A DNA stretch of 6,107 nt from Clostridium sp. GTDB lineage: Bacteria; Bacillota; Clostridia; Acetivibrionales; Acetivibrionaceae. This document shows, in pieces, positions 1-5,340 of the stretch. A program made the position numbers and the translations under genes. The notes beneath the pieces were generated by a model, which was given only the letters and a program-made list of their open reading frames with translations, searched no databases and was not told the origin of the DNA. The stretch lies in NCBI GenBank assembly GCA_012841175.1, contig DUVG01000261.1, positions 1 through 6,107 of the forward strand. Reading direction: 5' to 3'. Each line of letters opens with the position of its first letter. Position 1 is the first letter of the stretch.

Positions 1-1
1 A

Positions 2-364
2 TCAAAAGCTTTTAATAGAGGGGTTGTATCTTATAGCAATGATTCAAAGATTGAAGATTTAGGTGTAAATAAAGATACAATTAAAAATTTTGGTGCCGTT
101 AGCAAGGAAACTGCTATAGAAATGGCAGAAGGGATACAAAAATTAGCTGGTTCTGATATAGGAGTTTCCATTACGGGAATTGCAGGACCAGGTGGAGGAA
201 CGGCAAAAAAACCTGTAGGTCTTATGTACATTGCTTTAGCCTACAAAGGAAATACAGTGTCTAAGAAACTAAATTTATCAGGGGATAGGGAAAGAATAAT
301 AAATGTGGCTTCACTACATGTTTTTGATTTAATAAGAAGACAAGTTGGAGGAATTGAAATTTGA
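2..364 (+). CDS. cinA: CinA C-terminal (PncC-type amidase) domain, 5' end outside window
   Basis: This is the 3' part of a gene that begins before the window; the frame is open from base 2 to the TGA at 362-364 (120 codons visible). The visible protein matches the CinA C-terminal domain, which in characterised members deamidates nicotinamide mononucleotide (PncC activity) in pyridine nucleotide recycling. Family landmarks seen are VSYSNDSKIEDLGV, the AVSKETAIEMAEG helix, and the glycine-rich signature GIAGPGGGTAKKPVG followed by a hydrophobic strand (LMYIALAYKG). The upstream ESCTGG-type motif and any N-terminal MoCF-like domain fall outside, so full-length CinA and a stand-alone PncC cannot be told apart. 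The stop overlaps the murJ start (TTGA), which suggests translational coupling. In many Firmicutes cinA lies directly before recA; here murJ sits between them. Confidence 0.93.
   Translation, partial: SKAFNRGVVSYSNDSKIEDLGVNKDTIKNFGAVSKETAIEMAEGIQKLAGSDIGVSITGIAGPGGGTAKKPVGLMYIALAYKGNTVSKKLNLSGDRERIINVASLHVFDLIRRQVGGIEI
347..352 (+). promoter_or_regulatory. Shine-Dalgarno of murJ, supports TTG start
   Basis: GGAGGA lies inside the last cinA codons, 8 nt before the TTG at 361. No other start codon nearby has such a site, so it fixes the murJ start and means that murJ initiation occurs within the end of cinA. Confidence 0.75.
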
Positions 365-1920
365 AGAATAAAAAATTAGGTGGGGCTGCAGCTATTGTTA
401 TGTCATCTATTGTTGTCAGCAGAATAATAGGCTACATAAGAGAGATGATAACCCCTAATGTTTTTGGATTAGGAAATGTAGGCGATGCATACTCATATGC
501 TTTCAGAATAACAGGTCTTATGTATGATTTGCTAGTAGGAGGGGCAATTGCAGCAGCTATTATACCAGTTCTAACAGGATATATTTCAAAAAAAGATGAA
601 GAAAACGGATGGAAGGCAGTAGGTACTTTTATAAATATAATAATGATTGTTATGTCCTTTGTTTGTATTTTAGGAATGTTTTTTACCCCCCAGCTAATTA
701 GGCTGTTTTCTGGTTTTGAAGGGGAAGAACAAATAAAACTTACAGCTGACATAGCCAGAATTCTTTTTCCTTCTGTTGCATTTTTGATGCTTGCAGGATT
801 ATCAAATGGAATACTAAATTCTTATCAACGATTTGCAGCGGCAGCTTACGGACCTTCCATTTATAATATTGGAAGTATTATAAGCCTATTACTTTTAAGT
901 GGAAAGGGAGGTCCTACAAGTGTTGCATATGGAATTATGGCAAGTTCTTTGGTGTATTTTTTATTCCAATTAAGTTTTGCATATAAGCATTTAAAATATT
1001 ATAAGCTTAAAATATACATTAAACATCCAGGATTTATAAAGCTTATTAAACTTGCAATACCATCCTTGATGGCGTCCTCAGTTGTACAGGTAAATGTTAT
1101 GATTGCAAGTTCTTTTGCCACTTTTTTTGAACCTGGAAGTATGATAATTCTTAATATGGCAGATAGAACATGGCAGATGCCATACGGAATATTTGCGCAG
1201 GGCATGGGTATAGCAATGCTTCCAACTTTATCTACATATTTTTCAAAGGAGGAATTTAAAGAGTATAAAACCACACTTATAAAGTGTATTAAAACAGTTT
1301 TGCTATTTACAATTCCTTCTGCCGTAGGCTTTATAGTGCTAAGAGAAGAGGTCATAAGGACTTTATTTGATATTACAGGTTTTGCACCAGAGAGCATTGC
1401 CCTTGCTGGCAGAGTACTTATGTTTTTTTCCATATCTCTTTTTAGCCAATCAATTGTTAATGTTTTAAATAGGGCATACTATGCAGCAAAAGATACCATC
1501 ACACCTCTTATTACAGGTGTAATTACAATTGGACTAAATTTCTTACTGAGCTTAACTTTTGTAAAGATGACCAATCTTGGTGTGGCTGGGATGGCTCTAT
1601 CATATTCTTTAGTAAGTTTGGTAAATGCCTTTTTGCTTTTAACTCTTTTAAATAAAAAAATGAATGGAATTTACCTTAAAAACCTTTTGAAATTTTTATT
1701 TAAAATCTTTCCTGCCTCTTTTATTATGGGAGTAGTAATATATTTCATAAATATAATTTTGCCTTCTCCAAATTCAAAAATTATGCAATATATTAACTTA
1801 GGAAGTGTTGTGGCTGTTGGAATTATAGTGTATTTTATATTTGTTTTACTGTTTAAAGTTGAAGAAGCTTCTTATGTAAAGGATATAATATTAAAAAAGT
1901 TTAAAAAAAAGGTTAGTTAG
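361..1920 (+). CDS. murJ: Lipid II flippase MurJ (MviN family, MOP superfamily)
   Basis: The predicted 519-residue integral membrane protein is of normal family length and very hydrophobic, consistent with about 14 transmembrane helices. MurJ moves lipid II across the cytoplasmic membrane for peptidoglycan synthesis. The first helix carries the family signature SRIIGYIRE (residues 20-28), whose two arginines (R21, R27) correspond to the functionally important R18 and R24 of E. coli MurJ, followed by VFGLGNVGDAY and the LVGGAIAAAIIPVL segment of helix 2. The position matching E. coli R52 appears to be tyrosine (Y55), so part of the arginine set described in E. coli is not kept; this is my hand alignment. 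NRAYYAAKDTITP (near residues 370-382) is another typical MOP/MurJ stretch. Start: TTG with GGAGGA 8 nt upstream, overlapping the cinA stop by four bases. No hairpin terminator follows, so transcription could run on toward recA. Other MOP members (polysaccharide flippases) are possible but less likely. Confidence 0.92.
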   Translation: MKNKKLGGAAAIVMSSIVVSRIIGYIREMITPNVFGLGNVGDAYSYAFRITGLMYDLLVGGAIAAAIIPVLTGYISKKDEENGWKAVGTFINIIMIVMSFVCILGMFFTPQLIRLFSGFEGEEQIKLTADIARILFPSVAFLMLAGLSNGILNSYQRFAAAAYGPSIYNIGSIISLLLLSGKGGPTSVAYGIMASSLVYFLFQLSFAYKHLKYYKLKIYIKHPGFIKLIKLAIPSLMASSVVQVNVMIASSFATFFEPGSMIILNMADRTWQMPYGIFAQGMGIAMLPTLSTYFSKEEFKEYKTTLIKCIKTVLLFTIPSAVGFIVLREEVIRTLFDITGFAPESIALAGRVLMFFSISLFSQSIVNVLNRAYYAAKDTITPLITGVITIGLNFLLSLTFVKMTNLGVAGMALSYSLVSLVNAFLLLTLLNKKMNGIYLKNLLKFLFKIFPASFIMGVVIYFINIILPSPNSKIMQYINLGSVVAVGIIVYFIFVLLFKVEEASYVKDIILKKFKKKVS

Positions 1921-1949
1921 TAAAAAATAAAATATAAAGCAAAAATCTA

Positions 1950-1979
1950 TTGACTAAAAGATAGATATTGATGTATAAT
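1950..1979 (+). promoter_or_regulatory. recA promoter (sigma-A type)
   Basis: TTGACT (1950-1955) and a perfect TATAAT (1974-1979) are separated by 18 bp, close to the vegetative consensus. The expected transcription start is about 1985-1987, inside the LexA box. The promoter begins 30 bp after the murJ stop and gives recA a leader of about 230 nt. Confidence 0.85.
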
Positions 1980-1984
1980 GAAAT

Positions 1985-1998
1985 AGAACACATGTTCG
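1985..1998 (+). promoter_or_regulatory. LexA (DinR) box / SOS operator of recA
   Basis: AGAACACATGTTCG matches the Firmicute LexA consensus CGAACRNRYGTTYG at 13 of 14 positions; the core GAAC-N4-GTTC is intact at 1986-1997. It starts 6 bp after the -10 box and covers the expected transcription start, so bound LexA should block RNA polymerase. Induction would follow LexA self-cleavage on the RecA filament, making recA part of its own SOS loop. Confidence 0.9.
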
Positions 1999-2065
1999 GA
2001 AGGAGAAAACACTGACAATATTTAATAAATATTATATAAAGAAGTAATAAAAAAGAAAGGAGATA

Positions 2066-2163
2066 ACCCGTGTCTAATATCTATTGGTATTGGGATTTAC
2101 CGTGAATTTCATGGGAATTCAAGCCTCGCAAACATCATATTAATGGGTAAAGTCGGATGTTTA
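2066..2163 (+). ncRNA. Candidate structured recA leader RNA with pseudoknot (class not recognised)
   Basis: Hand folding of the recA leader gives three compatible elements. Hairpin 1 pairs 2073-2081 with 2086-2094 around the loop TATT (9 bp including G-U pairs). Hairpin 2 pairs GAATTTC (2104-2110) with GGAATTC (2114-2120). A 7-bp stem pairs AAACATC (2130-2136) with GATGTTT (2156-2162). The loop of that last stem contains GGTAAA (2146-2151), complementary to TTTACC (2096-2101) between hairpins 1 and 2, giving an H-type pseudoknot with hairpin 2 nested inside it. An alternative 6-bp pairing, CCCGTG (2067-2072) with CATGGG (2110-2115), excludes hairpin 2. The unpaired stretch AAGCCTCGCAA (2121-2131) is relatively G/C-rich and could be a conserved core. 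I could not match it to riboswitch classes I know (c-di-GMP I/II, SAM, THF, preQ1, ZTP, fluoride, guanidine, TPP). Its function is unknown; a role in recA expression is inferred from position only. Confidence 0.5.
2070..2105 (+). CDS. Possible 11-residue leader peptide before recA
   Basis: A GTG start with AGAAAGGAG (2054-2062 region) ending 7 nt upstream, a near-perfect Shine-Dalgarno, opens a short frame MSNIYWYWDLP ending at TGA 2103-2105. Four of the 11 residues are Tyr or Trp. A ribosome on this frame would cover hairpin 1 and the TTTACC strand (2096-2101) of the proposed pseudoknot, so its translation would compete with RNA folding, as in leader-peptide attenuators. Such a short frame could also be chance, and the purine-rich stretch could be part of the RNA structure. 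Confidence 0.35.
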   Translation: MSNIYWYWDLP

Positions 2164-2206
2164 AAAGAAGAGGTAAACACAAATTTACAAAAGTGTTTGG
2201 TAAAAC

Positions 2207-2214
2207 GGGGTGAT
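2207..2214 (+). promoter_or_regulatory. Shine-Dalgarno of recA, supports ATG at 2219
   Basis: GGGGTGAT matches the GGTGATC part of the 16S-complementary sequence and ends 4 nt before ATG 2219. The in-frame GTG at 2210 lies inside this site and so is not the start. CGGG (2206-2209) could pair with CCCG (2067-2070) in the leader, which would hide part of the site; that pairing is speculative. Confidence 0.75.
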
Positions 2215-2218
2215 TAGT

Positions 2219-3262
2219 ATGGACAAACAAAAAGCATTAGAAATGGCCTTTGGGCAAATTGAAAAACAGTTTGGCAAAGGCGCTATAATGAAATTAGGAG
2301 AAAGCACTCATTTAAATGTTGAAACCATACCAACAGGATCTTTAGGCTTGGATATAGCCTTAGGCGTTGGTGGTGTGCCAAGAGGAAGAATAGTAGAAAT
2401 ATTTGGTCCTGAATCATCTGGTAAAACAACTGTAGCTTTGCATATAATTGCAGAAGCACAGAAAGCTGGTGGTGAAGCTGCTTTTATAGATGCAGAGCAT
2501 GCTTTAGATCCTATATATGCTAGAAAATTAGGAGTAAATATTAATAATCTTATAGTTTCGCAGCCAGATACAGGAGAACAGGCACTAGAAATAGCAGAGA
2601 CACTAGTTAGAAGTGGTGCTATTGATGTAATTGTTATAGACTCAGTTGCAGCCCTAGTTCCAAAAGCAGAGATTGATGGAGAAATGGGAGATGCTCATGT
2701 AGGTCTTCAAGCAAGGCTTATGTCTCAAGCACTAAGAAAGCTATCTGGAGTAATAAACAAGTCTAAAACAACAGCAATATTTATAAATCAATTAAGAGAA
2801 AAAGTAGGTATAATGTTTGGAAATCCTGAAACAACACCAGGAGGAAGAGCCCTTAAGTTTTATTCTTCTGTAAGACTTGATGTAAGAAGAATAGAAACAA
2901 TAAAGCAGTCTAATGAAATGATAGGAAATAGAACTAGGGTTAAAGTTGTAAAAAATAAAGTTGCTCCTCCTTTTAAGGAAGCAGAGTTTGATATTATATA
3001 CGGACAGGGTATTTCTAAAGAGGGTAACATTTTAGATGTTGGCGTAAATCTTGATATTGTGAATAAAAGTGGCGCTTGGTTTTCTTATAATGGGCAGAAA
3101 ATTGGGCAAGGCAGAGAAAATGCCAAAAATTTTCTAAGAGAAAACCCTGAGATTTTAAAAGAAATTGAGACAAAGATAAGAGATAACTATAACCAAGCTT
3201 TTTTAAAGAGTATGGATGTACATGTTGAAGATGATGAAACTACTGAAAATGAAAAGGATTAG
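2219..3262 (+). CDS. recA: Recombinase RecA
   Basis: RecA is the cytoplasmic ATP-dependent strand-exchange protein of homologous recombination and the co-protease that triggers LexA cleavage. The 347 residues are of normal length. Visible landmarks are the N-terminal polymerisation helix (ALEMAFGQIEKQFGKGAIM), Walker A GPESSGKT (63-70), catalytic Glu93 in DAEHALD, Walker B VIVIDSVAAL (137-146), DNA-binding loop L1 around EIDGEMGDAHVG (151-162), and loop L2 from NQLREKVG through PGGRALKF with the allosteric Gln191. The C-terminal tail is acidic (DVHVEDDETTENEKD), as is usual for an autoinhibitory RecA tail. No intein or intron is present. The ATG at 2219 is preferred to the GTG at 2210 because of SD placement and because known RecA proteins start near this MDKQKALEMA. 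Expression is predicted to be under LexA control and possibly under the structured leader. Confidence 0.98.
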   Translation: MDKQKALEMAFGQIEKQFGKGAIMKLGESTHLNVETIPTGSLGLDIALGVGGVPRGRIVEIFGPESSGKTTVALHIIAEAQKAGGEAAFIDAEHALDPIYARKLGVNINNLIVSQPDTGEQALEIAETLVRSGAIDVIVIDSVAALVPKAEIDGEMGDAHVGLQARLMSQALRKLSGVINKSKTTAIFINQLREKVGIMFGNPETTPGGRALKFYSSVRLDVRRIETIKQSNEMIGNRTRVKVVKNKVAPPFKEAEFDIIYGQGISKEGNILDVGVNLDIVNKSGAWFSYNGQKIGQGRENAKNFLRENPEILKEIETKIRDNYNQAFLKSMDVHVEDDETTENEKD

Positions 3263-3279
3263 AATTTAAATGAGTTTAT

Positions 3280-3325
3280 AATTATTACTTCAGATGAATT
3301 TTAAAATTCATCTGAAGTAATAATT
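3280..3325 (+). terminator. 46-bp perfect palindrome after recA; terminator or attenuator
   Basis: Bases 3280-3302 are the exact reverse complement of 3303-3325, with half-site core TTACTTCAGATGAATTTT. As RNA it would form a hairpin of about 20 bp with a small A/U loop, 17 nt after the recA stop. Only a poor U-run follows (TAATAATTT), so it may be a leaky terminator, or a transcript-stabilising or processing hairpin. A leaky terminator here would keep recX below recA, as is described for the E. coli recA-recX pair. It is symmetrical, so it could act on either strand. Confidence 0.6.
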
Positions 3326-3363
3326 TAAAGTTAAAATATTTTATTAAAGTTTAACTGTAATTT

Positions 3364-3369
3364 GGTGAT
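3364..3369 (+). promoter_or_regulatory. Shine-Dalgarno of recX, supports TTG at 3374
   Basis: GGTGAT ends 4 nt before TTG 3374, the same geometry as at recA. The possible earlier starts TTG 3362 and GTG 3365 overlap this site and have no SD of their own. Confidence 0.65.
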
Positions 3370-3373
3370 TACA

Positions 3374-4000
3374 TTGAAAATAACTTCTGTTGAAAAAAGT
3401 AAAAAAAATAATAAAATGCTATCTGTATTTATTGATAATGTTTATTCCTTTTCTATTTCAGAAGAGGATTATTTTCGTTTGAATTTATATGAAAAGACCT
3501 CCATATCAGAAAGAGAAATAGATGATATAAAAAATAGCATTGCTTTAAAAACTGTTAAATCAAGTGCAATTAGATTAATTACATATAAATTGCTGAGTGA
3601 AAAAGAACTTTTTTTAAAATTAATTGCAAAGGGATACGATGAAGATGTAGTGAATATAGCTATAGAAGAAGTTAAATCTATAGGGTATTTAAATGACACC
3701 ATATATGCACAAAAATTTGTTTATGAAAGAATAAAGTTAAAGCCTAAATCTAAGAAAGCCCTTAGCTTCGAACTAGCAAACAAAGGTATCTCTGGTGATA
3801 TTATTGAAACTGTACTAAATAATATTGATTATGACGAAGATGTTGTTATTGAGAGGCTTCTTAGAAAAAAATTTGGAAAATATGACTTAGCTGATCCTAA
3901 GATTACTAAGAAAGCATACTCATTTTTGATGCATAGAGGCTTTGATTTTGAAAATATCAAGAGAGTTATAAATAAAATAATAAAAGAAAAAAACTCATAA
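3374..4000 (+). CDS. recX: Regulatory protein RecX
   Basis: RecX binds the RecA filament and modulates (usually inhibits) its strand-exchange and co-protease activities. The 208-residue protein begins MKITSVEKSKKNNKMLSVFIDN, like other Firmicute RecX proteins, and then shows the helical tandem repeats of the family: about residues 60-115, with LLSEKELFLKLIAKGYDEDVV and the signature GYLNDTIYAQKFVYER; about 116-145 (KSKKALSFELANKGISGDIIE); and about 150-205 (ERLLRKKFGKYDL, then KAYSFLMHRGFDFENIKRVI). It is very rich in Lys and Ile. It lies 111 nt after recA beyond the palindrome. I see no clear promoter of its own, so read-through from recA is likely. A small hairpin (3329-3335 with 3350-3356) precedes its SD. 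Start: TTG 3374, chosen from SD spacing and family N-termini; an upstream TTG at 3362 would add four residues. Confidence 0.93.
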   Translation: MKITSVEKSKKNNKMLSVFIDNVYSFSISEEDYFRLNLYEKTSISEREIDDIKNSIALKTVKSSAIRLITYKLLSEKELFLKLIAKGYDEDVVNIAIEEVKSIGYLNDTIYAQKFVYERIKLKPKSKKALSFELANKGISGDIIETVLNNIDYDEDVVIERLLRKKFGKYDLADPKITKKAYSFLMHRGFDFENIKRVINKIIKEKNS

Positions 4001-4025
4001 AAACAAATCTAAAAAATTGTGTTTT

Positions 4026-4058
4026 TAAAAAGCCTCCTTATTTATTTGTATAAGGCGG
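4026..4058 (-). terminator. Rho-independent terminator of the minus-strand gene
   Basis: Read on the minus strand, CCGCCTTAT and ATAAGGAGG form a stem (6 bp, one mismatch, then 2 bp) with an 8-nt loop, followed by CTTTTT. This is the expected layout for a terminator of the gene ending at 4097. On the + strand no U-run follows the stem, so it is a poor terminator for recX. Confidence 0.65.
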
Positions 4059-4096
4059 AATGAGTAAGCCAAAAAGAATATTTTAGGCGATGAATA

Positions 4097-4396
4097 TTAA
4101 ACTTCGGCCAATCCAAATCTTCTCAAAAACCATAAACATAATCTTTGAATTTTTGTTTTTGGTTTTTCTAATGGAACAGCAATTCCTTTAACTATTTTAT
4201 AGCATAGTTGAGCAGAAACAAAGTTCATATTGCCAGTTTTAAACCTTATTCTAAGAGTTGGGATGTTGCGTATTTCTTGGTAAGAAATAACTATTGCTTT
4301 TCTGTAAACATCTTGTGAGCAAGGAGCCAAAACCTCATCACCAGGACTTACTAATTTATATTGTTTTTTGTCTTTCTTTTTTCTTGATTTGAACAT
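4097..4396 (-). CDS. Small basic protein, possible Tudor/SH3-like beta-barrel, function unknown
   Basis: This minus-strand gene of 99 codons converges on recX. I do not recognise a named family. The N-terminus is strongly basic (MFKSRKKKDKKQYK). The middle (about 14-70) reads as short beta strands in the order SPGDEVLAP, YRKAIVISYQE, TLRIRFKTGNMNFVSAQLCY; this spacing (GDxVxA, then YxxAxV, then a hydrophobic-x-F-x-x-G segment) recalls Tudor/Agenet-like small barrels that bind proteins or nucleic acids. The C-terminus (KTKIQRLCLWFLRRFGLAEV) looks like a basic amphipathic helix. There is no signal peptide. The start ATG (minus-strand complement of 4394-4396) has GGGTGAT 4 nt upstream; the GTG three codons earlier overlaps that SD and is rejected. 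It has its own terminator and good codon use, so it is likely a real gene. The fold idea is a pattern impression, not a domain hit. Confidence 0.75.
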   Translation of the reverse strand: MFKSRKKKDKKQYKLVSPGDEVLAPCSQDVYRKAIVISYQEIRNIPTLRIRFKTGNMNFVSAQLCYKIVKGIAVPLEKPKTKIQRLCLWFLRRFGLAEV

Positions 4397-4401
4397 TATA
4401 A

Positions 4402-4408
4402 TCACCCT
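4402..4408 (-). promoter_or_regulatory. Shine-Dalgarno of the minus-strand gene
   Basis: On the minus strand AGGGTGAT lies 5 nt or less before the ATG whose complement is 4394-4396. It has the same GGTGATT-nnn-start layout as recA and recX and rules out the upstream GTG start. Confidence 0.65.
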
Positions 4409-4650
4409 TTTTAATTTAATATGGTTTTAAAAATTAGCTCTCTAACTATAATATTTATTGTGGCCTGATTTTAGTCCAATTCTGCTATTATTGCTAAAAA
4501 TATTAATATTTTCTTTTAAAAGGTATGCAGTGCAAATACTAAAAACACTTATCTTAGATACAGTTTTTGTTTAGCTAAAAAAGTATTTTACATTATATTC
4601 CTTATCAATATAGAATATAAATAAATTCACTATTAGCCAAACTAACTTAA

Positions 4651-4680
4651 CTTATTAAACTTTATGAAAAGTTTAATAAG
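4651..4680. repeat. Perfect 13-bp inverted repeat
   Basis: CTTATTAAACTTT (4651-4663) and AAAGTTTAATAAG (4668-4680) are exact reverse complements around the loop ATGA. A smaller AAAGC...GCTTTT hairpin follows at 4681-4696. It could be an orphan terminator or operator; no gene ends immediately beside it. Confidence 0.6.
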
Positions 4681-4785
4681 AAAGCTTAATTGCTTTTGAT
4701 AATATAACGGTTATAATAGATGAATTCTCACTTTTAAACCGTCTAAAACATATAAAAATTTTAAAATAAAAATAAAAAAATAAAA

Positions 4786-4815
4786 ATGTAAACTAAAAAA
4801 ATGTAAACTAAAACT
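4786..4815. repeat. Two-copy tandem repeat, 15-bp period
   Basis: ATGTAAACTAAAA occurs at 4786 and again at 4801, with the copies differing only at the end of the 15-bp unit. This is probably replication slippage in A-rich DNA. Confidence 0.55.
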
Positions 4816-5340
4816 TAACAAAATCTATTACTATGATTTACATAAAAAAGAAAGCAAAATACGAATAAAAAACAATTACAAATAATGTCAGGAATTTCTG
4901 TAAAAAATCAAGTAATTTTTCCATAATTTAAGTCAGATATATTTTACTAAAAAAATCAAAAAATATCAAGTGTTTTTATATTTATTTTTATGAGTTTTTT
5001 TAAAAAATAAAAATATTTTTACGGATATTAATTTTTTTTTACCAAAAACTCTATGCATAACTCAAAAAATATGATATATTGTTTTTAATAAAAGGTAGTA
5101 AATTGTTACAAAAATATAATAAAAAATTATTTAAAGTATTTCTGTAAAGCAATAAAATGGTTGCCAAGCAATATTGGTGACAGCTATCATTAGGACCAAT
5201 AAAAAGAATTTCTGTTGTTTTACATTCAAATTTGTATTTAAAATATTAATTACAATCAATTTATATTAGAATTTTAAAAAGCAATTAATTTTATATTTTA
5301 TGGGGCAGTATATTAAATATGTTAAAGGGGATGTATATAG

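Larger units (their letters stand above)
4409..5323. other. Long A/T-rich intergenic region, no convincing gene
   Basis: About 915 bp between divergent genes, dominated by A- and T-runs with stops in all frames. No tRNA, rRNA or protein-like reading frame is visible. It must hold the promoters of both flanking genes, but no strong one stands out: for the minus-strand gene, TTGGAC (complement of 4474-4479) lies before an AT-rich stretch at poor spacing. It contains a 13-bp hairpin (4651-4680), a two-copy 15-bp repeat (4786-4815), a T/A palindromic hairpin (4983-5015), and a less A/T-rich island at 5159-5200 with inverted repeats. It may simply be a relaxed spacer or the remains of lost DNA. 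Confidence 0.6.

Noticed and set aside
31..231. Minus-strand open frame opposite cinA
   Set aside because: Shadow of the well-supported cinA frame; no SD and protein-like features absent.
432..752. Minus-strand open frame opposite murJ
   Set aside because: Lies wholly within murJ; composition is that of an antisense shadow.
999..1433. Second minus-strand open frame opposite murJ
   Set aside because: Wholly inside murJ with no SD or recognisable domain.
2066..2163. Assignment of the recA leader to a known riboswitch or ribozyme (c-di-GMP I/II, THF, twister-sister and others)
   Set aside because: Local similarities such as AAGCCTC or ACCCG were seen, but the conserved cores and helix order of those classes do not fit.
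3469..3702. Minus-strand open frame opposite recX
   Set aside because: Shadow of recX; no initiation signal.
4690..4717. Promoter-like TTGCTT-16 bp-TATAAT on the + strand
   Set aside because: No gene, structured RNA or terminator lies downstream within several hundred bases; likely chance in A/T-rich DNA.
5103..5147. 14-codon frame (TTG start) after AAAGG
   Set aside because: Low-complexity Lys/Leu peptide from A/T-rich sequence; SD weak and no context.
4894..5215. ATTTCTGT repeated at 4894, 5138 and 5208
   Set aside because: Short, irregularly spaced and without symmetry; not distinguishable from chance.
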